The notes below the pieces were generated by a model. That model did no database searches, had not been told where the DNA came from, and worked only from the letters and a program-made list of their open reading frames with translations. DNA of 40,922 bases. It comes from Paracoccus sp. UBA889 (GTDB lineage Bacteria; Pseudomonadota; Alphaproteobacteria; Rhodobacterales; Rhodobacteraceae). The stretch covers positions 1-40,922 of the forward strand of contig DBFD01000021.1 of assembly GCA_002294185.1 (NCBI GenBank), read 5' to 3'. This document shows positions 17,461 to 26,074 of this stretch, in pieces. The first letter of the stretch is position 1. Every line of letters begins with the position of its first letter. The position numbers and the translations under genes are program-made.

Positions 17461-19023
17461 TCAGATCATCGCTTCGATCAGGAACGGGCCGGGCTCGGCC
17501 ATGGCATTGCGCAGGGCCCGCCGGAATTCGCGAATGTCCTCGACCCGTCGGCCCGGCACGCCCATGCCGCGCGCCATGGCCACGAAATCCAGCCCCGGCC
17601 GGTCCAGGTTCAGCATCCCGAGCGCGTCGGGACCGGGCTGCGCGCCGACATTGTGCAATTCGCCCTTGAGGATCGCGTAGGCGCGGTTGGCCAGGATCAC
17701 GGTGGTCACGTTCGCCCCCTCGCGCGCCTGGGTCCACAGCCCTTGCAGGGTGTACATCGCCGAGCCGTCCGCCTGCAATGTCAGCACCGGACGGTCGGGA
17801 CAGGCGATCGCGGCGCCCGCCGACAGCGGGATGCCGATGCCGATCGAGCCGCCGGTCAGAGCCAGCCAGGAATGGGGCGCGGCGGCAGCGCCGCCGGGAA
17901 AGATGTCGCCGCTGCTGGACACGGCCTCGTCGATGACGATGGCACCTTCGGGCAGGGTCTCTGCCAGCACGGCGGCGATGGTGACGGGGGTGATGGCCCC
18001 GGCCTGCGGCACCGGCGCCGGCTCGATATCGCGCGCCGTGACGGGCCGGGCGCCGATGCGGTCGGCCAGCGCCGCAATGGCGGCCGGCCCATCGCCGTCG
18101 ATCCCCGCCAGGGTAAGCGTGTCGCAGGTTTCGGGCAGCAGCAGGCTGGGCTTGCCCGGATAGGCGAAAAAGGCCACGGGCGGGCGGGTTTCCACCAGGA
18201 TCGCCCGCGAATAGCCCGCAAGGCAGTGCAGCGCCGCGTCGATCGGATAGGGGATCTTGCCGATGGCGAACCGCCCGCGACCGCGTTCCATCCGCCGGTT
18301 CGAGGTGGGGGCAAGAACATCGGCCCCGGTCCTTTCGGCGATGCCCTGCAGTCGCGCCAGCGCCGAGACATCCTCCAGCACCGACAACCCCGCGATGATC
18401 ACCGTTCTTTCGCCGCTTTCCAGCGCGGTCACGGCGGCATCCAGCGCCGTCTCGTCCAGCGGGGCAGGGCCGGCGGTCGCCACCGGGGCCGCCATATTGC
18501 CGCCCGCGTCCCAGCCGATATCGGCTGGCGCGATCAGCGTCGCGATGCGGCCGGGCTTGCCCCTGGCCACCGCCAGCCCAGCCATGGCGTCGGCGGCAAA
18601 GCTGCCGGCGTCCCGGCCCGTCCGCACCCAGTCGCTGAACGGCGCGCAGGCACCCTCCACATCGGCGGAAAGCGGCGAGTCATATTGCCGATGCCGCAGC
18701 GCGTGATCGCCCACCAGGTTCAGCATCGGCACCCGTGCCTTTCGCGCATTGTGCAGATTGGCGGCGGCATTGGCGAAACCCGGCGCCAGATGCAGAAGCG
18801 TCACCGCCGGCTTGCCGGCCATCCGGGCATAGCCGTCGGCGGCGGCGCTGACCACGCCCTCGAACAGGCCCAGCACGCATCGCATCAGCCTGGTTCGGTC
18901 CAGCGCATCGACGAACTGCATCTCGGAGGTGCCGGGATTGGCGAAACAGACCTCGACGCCATCGGCATGAAGGCTGCGCAGGACGCTTTCGGCGCCGTTC
19001 ATCGGGGCAGGCCGTTCCGTCAT
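17461..19023 (-). CDS. Thiamine-diphosphate-dependent enzyme (acetolactate synthase-like)
   Basis: This 520-aa protein has the three-domain POX/ALS layout. The N-terminal Pyr domain carries the ThDP-activating Glu near 55 (GLFEGVVSAAADGYARM), the central domain is about 190-320, and the C-terminal PP domain has LQADGSAMYTLQG and Asn near 446 (ADG-x26-N Mg/ThDP motif). It belongs to a poorly characterised ALS-like branch that also resembles benzoylformate or 2-oxoacid decarboxylases. The length is shorter than true acetolactate synthase (about 570 aa) and no small regulatory subunit is nearby, so valine biosynthesis is unlikely. Decarboxylation or carboligation of a 2-oxoacid in this operon is inferred. 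Its start overlaps the HDAC gene stop. Confidence 0.85.
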   Translation of the reverse strand: MTERPAPMNGAESVLRSLHADGVEVCFANPGTSEMQFVDALDRTRLMRCVLGLFEGVVSAAADGYARMAGKPAVTLLHLAPGFANAAANLHNARKARVPMLNLVGDHALRHRQYDSPLSADVEGACAPFSDWVRTGRDAGSFAADAMAGLAVARGKPGRIATLIAPADIGWDAGGNMAAPVATAGPAPLDETALDAAVTALESGERTVIIAGLSVLEDVSALARLQGIAERTGADVLAPTSNRRMERGRGRFAIGKIPYPIDAALHCLAGYSRAILVETRPPVAFFAYPGKPSLLLPETCDTLTLAGIDGDGPAAIAALADRIGARPVTARDIEPAPVPQAGAITPVTIAAVLAETLPEGAIVIDEAVSSSGDIFPGGAAAAPHSWLALTGGSIGIGIPLSAGAAIACPDRPVLTLQADGSAMYTLQGLWTQAREGANVTTVILANRAYAILKGELHNVGAQPGPDALGMLNLDRPGLDFVAMARGMGVPGRRVEDIREFRRALRNAMAEPGPFLIEAMI

Positions 19024-20048
19024 CGTGTCGCCTCGCGGAACGTGGAAAGAAAGGCGCGGGCATTGTCGGCCAGGGACGGGCCAAGATAGCCACCTTCCTG
19101 GATCAGCGCGGTGGGCAGGTTCAGCGCCGCCAGACGGCGGGCCATTTCCGCGAAACCGCCCGGATAGACCGCAACCGCAGCCAGCGGATCGTCGGCGGCC
19201 ATGTCGAAGCCCAGCGAGACCACCAGTGCCTCGGCCCCGAAATCGCGGATCGCGGACAGACCGCGGTCCAGCGCCGCAAGCACCTCGGCCTCGCCCGCGC
19301 CGTGTTCCAGCAGGATGTTCAGTGACCGGTTCCTGCCTTCGCCCGCGCCGGTCTCGTCGGGATGGCCAAGATAGAAGGTCGGGAAGGTTCCGGGATCGGG
19401 ATGCAGCGAACAGAAGAAGATGTCGCCACGCTCGTACAGGATGTCGAGCGAACCATTGCCGGTATGCACATCCACGTCGATCAGCGCGACCTTGCGGAAT
19501 TTTCGCGTCAGGTGGTTCGCGGCGATGCAGGCATTGTTGAAAAAGCAGAATCCGTTGGCACAATCACGCATGGCGTGGTGACCCGGCGGACGACACAGGG
19601 CATAGGCCGCGCGCGCACCCGCGATGATGTCCTCGGCGGTTGCGATGGCGGTCTGGGCTGACCAATAGGCCGCCTCCCATGTGCCTTCGGTCAGCGGTGT
19701 CGATGTATCGGTCATCCACCAGCCCAACTGGCCGTGGATGTCACGGGGCTCTCTGCCACGCCTGGCGCCCGGATGGGCGGTGGGGATGGCCAGCGCGTCC
19801 GGCCCGGCATCGGCCACGAAGCGGGCATGGGCGTCGGTCAGGAAATCGACGTAATCGGGATTGTGAACCGCCTTGATCGGCCCGGCTCCGTAATCGCGCG
19901 GTCCGGTGATGTCGAACCCTTCCCCGATCAGCATGTCGCGCAACAATTCCGCGCGTCGGGGCTGTTCCTGATGCGGCATGGCCGCCCCGCGCCGGAAATA
20001 GATTTCGGGCGCATGGCGCAGCTGGCGCGGGTCGAAGAAGGCTTTCAT
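19020..20048 (-). CDS. HDAC-family acetylpolyamine amidohydrolase-like deacetylase
   Basis: This 342-aa arginase-deacetylase-fold Zn enzyme resembles bacterial acetylpolyamine amidohydrolases, with YFRRGAAMPHQEQPRR at the N-terminus. Catalytic features are CRPPGHHAM (His pair near 157-158), FCFFNNACIAA, the Zn ligands Asp 193 and His 195 in IDVDVHTGNG, Asp 282 in LGFDMAADDP, and Tyr 321 in EGGYLG. The usual second His of DxxxHHGNG is Thr here. The fit is to N-acetylated polyamines or N-epsilon-acetyl amino acids as substrate. The ATG at 20048 has AAGGA 7 nt upstream. It is the first gene of the leftward operon, divergent from a GntR regulator. Confidence 0.9.
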   Translation of the reverse strand: MKAFFDPRQLRHAPEIYFRRGAAMPHQEQPRRAELLRDMLIGEGFDITGPRDYGAGPIKAVHNPDYVDFLTDAHARFVADAGPDALAIPTAHPGARRGREPRDIHGQLGWWMTDTSTPLTEGTWEAAYWSAQTAIATAEDIIAGARAAYALCRPPGHHAMRDCANGFCFFNNACIAANHLTRKFRKVALIDVDVHTGNGSLDILYERGDIFFCSLHPDPGTFPTFYLGHPDETGAGEGRNRSLNILLEHGAGEAEVLAALDRGLSAIRDFGAEALVVSLGFDMAADDPLAAVAVYPGGFAEMARRLAALNLPTALIQEGGYLGPSLADNARAFLSTFREATR

Positions 20049-20149
20049 GATCGGTTCCTTCGCGAGAGTTCGTTCCTGTCGTGGTGGCGCGTCCGGCCCG
20101 CTTGGCGCGTGCCGGCATCATCGCAGGCATGATTTGCGGATTCAATGAA

Positions 20150-20163
20150 CATGATGCATCATG
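20150..20163. promoter_or_regulatory. Perfect 14-bp palindrome, likely GntR operator
   Basis: CATGATGCATCATG is a perfect palindrome in the 170-nt divergent gap between the HDAC gene (start 20048) and the GntR gene. An extra half-site GCATGAT lies at 20127-20133. Size, symmetry and position fit an FCD/GntR operator controlling both directions; the regulator assignment is inferred. Confidence 0.55.
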
Positions 20164-20218
20164 CACCAAAATCGGCCCATCGGCGGAAAGCCTGCCGGGA
20201 ATGGGGCTGGGGGAGAGG

Positions 20219-20875
20219 ATGAAGGTAATCAGCAGGGATTCGCTTGGAGACGCCATCTACCAGCGCCTGTGCCGGGATCTGGTGCGCGGCAAGCTGCGAC
20301 CGAACCAGAGGGTCACGATCCGCGGTCTGGCAGAGGCCCTGGGCACCAGTTCGACCCCGGTGCGCGATGCGGTGCAGCGATTGCTGCGGGACAACGCGCT
20401 GGTGCAACGCTCGGGTCGCGATGTGCGGGTTCCGGTGCTGACCATCAGCCAGTATCACGAGATCGCGCTGATCCGGATCGAGTTGGAGGGGCTGGCCGCC
20501 GCCCGCGCCGCGGAGCTGGCGCAGGACCGGGATGTGGCCCGGTTGCAGCGGATCGTGGCGCGCAACGAGGAGGCCATTGCCGCCGCGCGGTGGCAGCAGG
20601 CCAACCAGCTGAACCAGGAATTCCACTTTGCCCTGGCCGAGATCGCCGACATGCCGATCCTGCTGGATGTCCTGGACCGGCTGTGGTTGCGGATGGGGCC
20701 GCTGCTTTCGGAATATTATGCCTGCGCAAAGCAGGATATGGTCAGGCAGCATCACATCGTCATTTCCGCCTGCGGCAATCGTGACCCGGCGACGGCCCGC
20801 GAGGCCATGCAGACCGACATCGCAACGGCAAGGGAGGGGATCGTCGCCTATATCAGATCGCTCGAAACGGTCTGA
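20219..20875 (+). CDS. GntR/FCD-family transcriptional regulator
   Basis: This 218-aa regulator has a winged helix at about 10-75 (DAIYQRLCRDLVRGKLRP, then IRGLAEALGTSSTPVRDAVQRL) and an FCD effector domain beyond (HEIALIRIELEGLAAARAAEL, EFHFALAEIAD, then a His pair in VRQHHIVI). It sits between the leftward deacylase operon and the rightward ABC importer and probably controls both through the palindrome at 20150-20163. The ATG at 20219 follows a GGGGGAGAGG tract closely; ATG 20201 in the same frame is an alternative, and the farther upstream starts would overlap the operator. The effector is unknown. Confidence 0.87.
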   Translation: MKVISRDSLGDAIYQRLCRDLVRGKLRPNQRVTIRGLAEALGTSSTPVRDAVQRLLRDNALVQRSGRDVRVPVLTISQYHEIALIRIELEGLAAARAAELAQDRDVARLQRIVARNEEAIAAARWQQANQLNQEFHFALAEIADMPILLDVLDRLWLRMGPLLSEYYACAKQDMVRQHHIVISACGNRDPATAREAMQTDIATAREGIVAYIRSLETV

Positions 20876-20985
20876 CGCTTGTGCCGCCCCGGATCGGGAT
20901 CGTCGCAAGCAGCGGGCTGGTCGTCATGTTTCAGGCGGCCGAAGCAGAAAATGCCAAGAACCTATAACAACGTCAGGGAGACACC

Positions 20986-22566
20986 ATGTTGAAGCACATC
21001 AAGATCACCGCCACCGCCACGGCCGCCGCCGCCATTCTTGCGCTGGCGGGTCCGCTGGCCGCGCAGGACGCAAAGCCGCAGACGGGCGGCACGCTGAATG
21101 TCGTCATCCAGCCCGAACCGCCCGGCCTGATGATCGGCCTTCTCCAGAACGGACCGACCCAGATGGTCGCGGGCGACATCTACGAAAGCCTGCTGCGCTA
21201 TGATTCAGAACTCAAGCCCAGCGGACAGCTGGCCGAATCCTGGGAAATATCGGAAGACGGCAAGACCTACACATTCAAGCTGCGCAAGGGCGTGGTCTTT
21301 CATGATGGCGAGCCGTTCACCTCGGCGGACGTGAAATTCTCGATGGACAAGTTCCTGCGCGAAACGCATTCACGGATGCGGACCTATATGGAACATGTCG
21401 AAAGCATCGACACGCCCGACGATTATACCGTCGTGTTCAAGCTGAAGCAGCCGTTCGGTCCCTTCCTCGGCATATTCGAGCCGGGCACGGCGCCGGTCAT
21501 TCCCAAGCACATCTATGAAGGCACCGATTTCGCCAACAATCCGGCGAATGCCAACCCCATCGGCACCGGCCCCTTCAAGTTCGCGGAATGGGTCAAGGGC
21601 AGCTATATCCGGCTGGTCAGGAACGAGGATTACTACATGGAGGGCAAGCCCTATGTGGACGAGATCTATTATCAGGTGATCCCGGATGCGGCCTCGCGTG
21701 CCGTGGCCTATGAAACCGGCCAGGTGGACGTGCTGCCCGGCGGCGCGATCGAGAATTTCGACGTGCCCCGCATCCGCGAGATGGACAATACCTGCATCAC
21801 CGACAAGGGCTGGGAATATTTCGGGCCGCTGTCCTGGATCTGGATCAATCTGGACAACAAGCCTCTGGACGATCTGAAGGTCCGCAAGGCGATGATGTAT
21901 GCGCTGGACCGCGAATTCGCGAGGGACGCCTTGTGGAGCGGTCTGGGCAAGGTCGCCACCGGTCCGCTGTCGTCCTCGACCCGGTTCTATTCCGCCGAGA
22001 CCCCGGACATTTCCTATGACCCCGAGAAAGCCAGACAGCTTCTGGAGGAATCGAGCTATGACGGCGAGACCATCCGTCTGCTGGGTCTTCCCTATGGCGA
22101 GACCTGGCAACGCTGGGCCGAAGCGGTCAAGCAGAACCTGACAGAGATCGGCATGAACGTGGAAATCGTGCCCTCCGACGTGGCCGGATGGAACCAGAAG
22201 GTCAGCGATCGCGACTTCGACCTCGCCTTTACCTATCTCTATCAGTATGGCGATCCGGCCCTGGGCGTATCGCGGACCTACATGAGCACCAATGCCGAGC
22301 CCGGTTCGCCCTGGAACAACGTGGCCGATTACCAGAACCCGGAGGTCGACAAGCTGTTTGAGGAGGCGGCCCTGATGGCCGACCCCGAAGAACGGCGCGC
22401 AGCCTACAAGAAGGTCCAGGACATGATCGTCAGCGACGTTCCGAATCTGTGGCTGCTGGAACTGGGCTTCCCGACGATCTATCGCTGCAACATCAAGAAC
22501 CCGGTCAACACCGCCCTGGGCGTGAATGACGGATTCCGCGATGTCTGGATCGACAAGGCGCAATAG
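20986..22566 (+). CDS. ABC transporter substrate-binding protein, family 5 (peptide/opine type)
   Basis: This 526-aa periplasmic binding protein has a signal peptide at about 1-25 (ATAAAAILALAGPLAAQ, cleaved before DAKPQTGG) and the SBP_bac_5 body. Family marks are GDIYESLLRYDSELKPSGQL, the WEISEDGKTYTFKLRKGVVF block, PIGTGPFKF, and YRCNIKNPVN near the C-terminus. Such receptors bind oligopeptides, but also opines, polyamine-like or N-acylated compounds. A GGGAGAC ribosome site precedes the ATG. It follows the regulator by 110 nt and is separated from the permease genes by a stem-loop. The ligand is presumably the substrate of the divergent deacylase operon. Confidence 0.92.
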   Translation: MLKHIKITATATAAAAILALAGPLAAQDAKPQTGGTLNVVIQPEPPGLMIGLLQNGPTQMVAGDIYESLLRYDSELKPSGQLAESWEISEDGKTYTFKLRKGVVFHDGEPFTSADVKFSMDKFLRETHSRMRTYMEHVESIDTPDDYTVVFKLKQPFGPFLGIFEPGTAPVIPKHIYEGTDFANNPANANPIGTGPFKFAEWVKGSYIRLVRNEDYYMEGKPYVDEIYYQVIPDAASRAVAYETGQVDVLPGGAIENFDVPRIREMDNTCITDKGWEYFGPLSWIWINLDNKPLDDLKVRKAMMYALDREFARDALWSGLGKVATGPLSSSTRFYSAETPDISYDPEKARQLLEESSYDGETIRLLGLPYGETWQRWAEAVKQNLTEIGMNVEIVPSDVAGWNQKVSDRDFDLAFTYLYQYGDPALGVSRTYMSTNAEPGSPWNNVADYQNPEVDKLFEEAALMADPEERRAAYKKVQDMIVSDVPNLWLLELGFPTIYRCNIKNPVNTALGVNDGFRDVWIDKAQ

Positions 22567-22582
22567 GGACACCGGTCCCGCC

Positions 22583-22608
22583 GTCCGGGCCAAGGCGTTG
22601 GCCCGGAC
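22583..22608 (+). other. Perfect 11-bp stem-loop after the ABC receptor gene
   Basis: GTCCGGGCCAA (22583-22593), loop GGCG, then its exact complement (22598-22608), 16 nt after the receptor stop and 33 nt before the permease start. No T-tract follows. Like the hairpin at 6979-7007, it probably protects the receptor mRNA end or attenuates permease expression. Confidence 0.7.
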
Positions 22609-22641
22609 CGAACGCATCACACGGACGGCAAGGCAGACAGC

Positions 22642-23613
22642 GTGATAAGGTTCATCCTCGGCAGGCTGGTCAAGGCAGTGTTCATCCTGCTGGCCATCCT
22701 GATAGTCAACTTCCTTCTGATCCACGCCGCCCCCGGCGATCCCGCTGCGGTCATGGCCGGCGAGGCGGGCGCGGCGGACGAGAAATTCCTTGCCGATCTG
22801 CGGACGCGCTTCGGGCTGGATCAGCCACTTTATGTCCAGCTCTGGACCTATCTGAAGGGGGCGGCACAGCTTGATCTGGGCTTTTCCTATCGGCAGCAGA
22901 TGCCGGTGGCCGACCTGATCGCCGACCGCCTGCCTGCGACCCTGCTGCTGACCGGCGTCGCCTTCGTGCTGTCGCTGGTGCTGGGGGTGATCGCGGGTGT
23001 CGCGGCCTCGGCCCGGCAGGGATCGTGGAGCGACACGATCATTTCCACGCTGGCGCTGCTTTTCTACGCCACGCCCCTGTTCTGGGTGGCGCTGATGGCG
23101 GTGCTGGTGTTTTCGGTCTGGCTGGAATGGCTGCCGGGCTTTGGCTATTCGACCATCGGCGCCGGCTATACCGGACTTGCGCATGTGCTGGATGTGGCCA
23201 GGCATCTGGTCCTGCCGGCCAGCACGCTGGGGCTGTTCTTCATGGCCATCTACATGCGCATGACCCGCGCCTCCATGCTGGAGGTCAGCCGGCTGGATTT
23301 CGTCAAGACCGCCCGTGCCAAGGGACTGAAACACCGGGTGATCCAGCGCCGGCATATCCTTCGCAACGCCCTTTTGCCGGTAATCACGCTGGCCGGGCTT
23401 CAGGCGGGACAGATCTTCGGCGGGGCGATCCTGACCGAAACGGTCTTCGCCTGGCCCGGCATCGGCCGGCTGATGTTCGAGGCCATCAACCAGCGCGACT
23501 ATGCGGTGATCCTGGGCGTGTTCTACATTTCGGGCGCGATGGTGCTGTTGTTCAATCTGATCACCGATGTCGTCTATGTCATCGTTGACCCGCGCATAAA
23601 GCTGACAAGATGA
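22642..23613 (+). CDS. ABC transporter permease, DppB type
   Basis: This 323-aa inner-membrane permease has six predicted helices. Typical DppB features are the first helix followed by INFLLIHAAPGDPA-like residues and the LRTRFGLDQPLYVQ segment. The EAA loop reads FVKTARAKGLKHRVIQRRHILRNA around residues 227-251, followed by PVITLAGLQAGQIFGGAILTE. The start is GTG at 22642. Its stop overlaps the next permease start by 4 nt. It forms the pore with the DppC-type partner for the receptor encoded upstream. Confidence 0.93.
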   Translation: MIRFILGRLVKAVFILLAILIVNFLLIHAAPGDPAAVMAGEAGAADEKFLADLRTRFGLDQPLYVQLWTYLKGAAQLDLGFSYRQQMPVADLIADRLPATLLLTGVAFVLSLVLGVIAGVAASARQGSWSDTIISTLALLFYATPLFWVALMAVLVFSVWLEWLPGFGYSTIGAGYTGLAHVLDVARHLVLPASTLGLFFMAIYMRMTRASMLEVSRLDFVKTARAKGLKHRVIQRRHILRNALLPVITLAGLQAGQIFGGAILTETVFAWPGIGRLMFEAINQRDYAVILGVFYISGAMVLLFNLITDVVYVIVDPRIKLTR

Positions 23614-24449
23614 AAGAGTTCTGGAAACGCTTCCGCTCCAACCGGGGCGCAGTGATCGGGCTGGTCATCCTGGCCGTGGTGATCGCCACCGCCGTGACCG
23701 CGCCCTTCCTGTTTCCCACCAGCCCGTGGAAAATGGTGCAGCGCCCGTTTTTGCCCCCCTTCACGCAGGACGGCCTGCCGCTGGGCACCGACGCCGTGGG
23801 GCGCAATGTGCTGGCGGGACTGGCGCATGGCGCCTATGTCAGCCTTCTGGTCGGTCTCGTCTCTACCATCGTGGCGCTGGCCATCGGGGTGCCCGTGGGC
23901 GCGCTGGCGGGTTACTTTGTCGGCCGGACCGATGACGTGCTGATGCGCTTTACCGAATTCTTCCAGACCATCCCCAGCTTTGCGCTGGCCATCGTGCTGC
24001 TGGCGATCTTTCAGCCCAGCCTGACCTTCGTGATCATCGCCATCGCCATCGTCTCATGGCCGCCGGTGGCACGACTGGTGCGGGGCGAGGTGCTGAGCCT
24101 GCGCACGCGCGAATTCGTCGAGGCGGCGACCCTGTCGGGGCTGGGCAACACGCAGATCATCCTGCGCCATATCCTGCCCAACGCGCTGCCGCCGATCATC
24201 GTGCTGGCCTCGCTGATGGTGGCGCAGGCCATCCTGCTGGAAAGTTCGCTGTCCTTTCTGGGGCTGGGCGATCCCAACATCATGTCCTGGGGCTACATGA
24301 TCGGCGCCGCACGCACCGTGATCCGCACCGCCTGGTGGCTGTCCTTTCTGCCCGGCATGGCGATCCTGCTGACCGTGCTGGCGCTGAACCTGATCGGCGA
24401 GGGATTGAACGACGCCCTCAATCCGCGTCTGACAAGGAAATCGGAATGA
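23610..24449 (+). CDS. ABC transporter permease, DppC type
   Basis: This 279-aa permease has an N-terminal helix (about 10-30), the PFTQDGLPLGTDAVGRNVLAG-type periplasmic segment, and five further helices. The EAA loop reads REFVEAATLSGLGNTQIILRHILPNALPP around 167-195. The ATG at 23610 overlaps the DppB-type stop; its own stop overlaps the ATPase ATG. Length and motifs are normal for the family. Confidence 0.93.
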   Translation: MKEFWKRFRSNRGAVIGLVILAVVIATAVTAPFLFPTSPWKMVQRPFLPPFTQDGLPLGTDAVGRNVLAGLAHGAYVSLLVGLVSTIVALAIGVPVGALAGYFVGRTDDVLMRFTEFFQTIPSFALAIVLLAIFQPSLTFVIIAIAIVSWPPVARLVRGEVLSLRTREFVEAATLSGLGNTQIILRHILPNALPPIIVLASLMVAQAILLESSLSFLGLGDPNIMSWGYMIGAARTVIRTAWWLSFLPGMAILLTVLALNLIGEGLNDALNPRLTRKSE

Positions 24450-26074
24450 GCCTGCTGAGCATCCGCGACCTCGACATCGCCTTGCCCGAGGGCGCCGACC
24501 GCGCCTACGCCGCGAAGGACATCAGCTTCGACCTGGCCGCCGGTGAAATCCTGTGCATCGTGGGCGAAAGCGGCTCGGGCAAGTCCATGTCCGCCAACGC
24601 GGTGATGGGGCTGTTGCCGCAGGAGGTCAAGCCGGTGCGCGGCGCCATCACCTTCGACGGCCAAAATATCCTGGCCCTGTCCGAAGCGCAGATGCTGGAA
24701 CTGCGCGGGCGGCGGATTTCGATGATCTTCCAGGAACCGCTAAGCGCACTGAATCCGCTGATGCGTGTCGGCGCGCAGATCGCCGAGGTCTTCGAGGCGC
24801 ATGGCCAACTGCGTCCCCAACAGCGGCACAGCCGGGCGCTGACCCTGCTGGAAGAGGTCGGGATCCCCGATCCCGAATCGGCCATCCGCGCCTATCCGTT
24901 CCAACTGTCCGGCGGGCAGCGTCAGCGGGTGATGATCGCCATGGCGCTGGCGCTGGAACCCGACATCCTGATCGCCGACGAACCCACGACCGCGCTGGAC
25001 GTCACCACCCAGGCCCAGATCCTGGACCTGATCGAGGATTTGCGCCGGTCGCGCGGGATGGCGGTGATCTTCATCACCCATGATTTCGGTGTCGTGGCCG
25101 ACATCGCCGATCGCGTGATCGTCATGCAGACCGGCGAGATCGTCGAAACCGGCGCGGCGGACGAGGTTCTGCTGCGACCCCGGCATCCCTATACTCGGGC
25201 CCTGATCGCCGCGATTCCGCGCCTGACCCTGCAGGCCGATGCCCCAGCCGGCGACCGCGTGCCGGTGCTGAGCGTCGAGGGGCTGAACAAGACCTTCGTC
25301 ACGGGCGGCGGCGGGCTGTTCGGCAAGCCGCGCGTGGTCAGGGCGGTGCGGGATGTCAGTTTCGATCTTCACGCCGGTGAAACCATCGGCATCGTCGGCG
25401 AAAGCGGTTCTGGCAAATCCACGGTCGGGCGCTGCCTGACACGCCTGATCGACCCCGATGGCGGCCGCGTGATGATCGGGGGTGCCGATATCGCGCTGAT
25501 GTCGGGGGCAGAACTGCGCGACAAGCGCCGCCAGCTTCAGATGATCTTCCAGGATCCGTTCTCATCGCTCAATCCGCGCGCGCGGGTATCGCGCATCCTG
25601 ACCGAAGGGCTGATCGCCTATGGCACGGGCCGGGCGCAGGCGATGGAAAGGGCACGGGAATTGCTGGGTCTGGTCGGGCTGGACCCGTCGGCGATGCATC
25701 GTTTCCCGCATGAATTTTCCGGCGGCCAGCGTCAGCGGATCGGCATCGCCCGTGCGCTGGCGCTGGAACCGTCGATCATCATCGCGGACGAGGCGGTCTC
25801 GGCGCTGGATGTGTCGATACAGGCGCAGGTTCTGGATCTGCTGGCCGAATTGAAGGCGCGGCTGAACCTGTCGATGCTGTTCATCACCCACGACCTGCGC
25901 GTTGCCGCCCGCATCTGCGACCGGATCATCGTCATGCAGAAAGGTGCCATCGTCGAAGTGGGACCGACGGGCAAGGTGCTGCACGACCCCGACACGGCCT
26001 ATACGCGCAGCCTGCTGGACGCGATTCCGGGCCAGGAATACGAACGCGCGCTGGCGGCGGGTGGCGACTTCTAG
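24446..26074 (+). CDS. Fused dual ABC ATPase (DppD-DppF type)
   Basis: This 542-aa protein holds two complete nucleotide-binding domains. The first (about 3-255) has Walker A GESGSGKS, LSGGQRQRVMIAMALALEP, Walker B ILIADEPTTALD and the H-loop TH. The second (about 272-535) has GESGSGKSTVGRCL, FSGGQRQRIGIARALALEP, IIADEAVSALDVS (Ala replaces the usual Pro-Thr of DEPTS) and FITHD. Both carry the C-terminal oligopeptide-transporter extension (HPYTRALIAAIPR; TAYTRSLLDAIPG). It energises the import system alone, replacing separate DppD and DppF. The ATG at 24446 overlaps the permease stop. Confidence 0.94.
   Translation: MSLLSIRDLDIALPEGADRAYAAKDISFDLAAGEILCIVGESGSGKSMSANAVMGLLPQEVKPVRGAITFDGQNILALSEAQMLELRGRRISMIFQEPLSALNPLMRVGAQIAEVFEAHGQLRPQQRHSRALTLLEEVGIPDPESAIRAYPFQLSGGQRQRVMIAMALALEPDILIADEPTTALDVTTQAQILDLIEDLRRSRGMAVIFITHDFGVVADIADRVIVMQTGEIVETGAADEVLLRPRHPYTRALIAAIPRLTLQADAPAGDRVPVLSVEGLNKTFVTGGGGLFGKPRVVRAVRDVSFDLHAGETIGIVGESGSGKSTVGRCLTRLIDPDGGRVMIGGADIALMSGAELRDKRRQLQMIFQDPFSSLNPRARVSRILTEGLIAYGTGRAQAMERARELLGLVGLDPSAMHRFPHEFSGGQRQRIGIARALALEPSIIIADEAVSALDVSIQAQVLDLLAELKARLNLSMLFITHDLRVAARICDRIIVMQKGAIVEVGPTGKVLHDPDTAYTRSLLDAIPGQEYERALAAGGDF

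Noticed and set aside
17461..19023. Acetolactate synthase for branched-chain amino acid biosynthesis
   Set aside because: It is too short, has no regulatory subunit gene nearby and sits in a catabolic operon.
21370..23355. 661-aa minus-strand ORF opposite the ABC receptor and permease genes
   Set aside because: The plus strand encodes well-recognised transporter proteins throughout; this frame has no motif or ribosome site.
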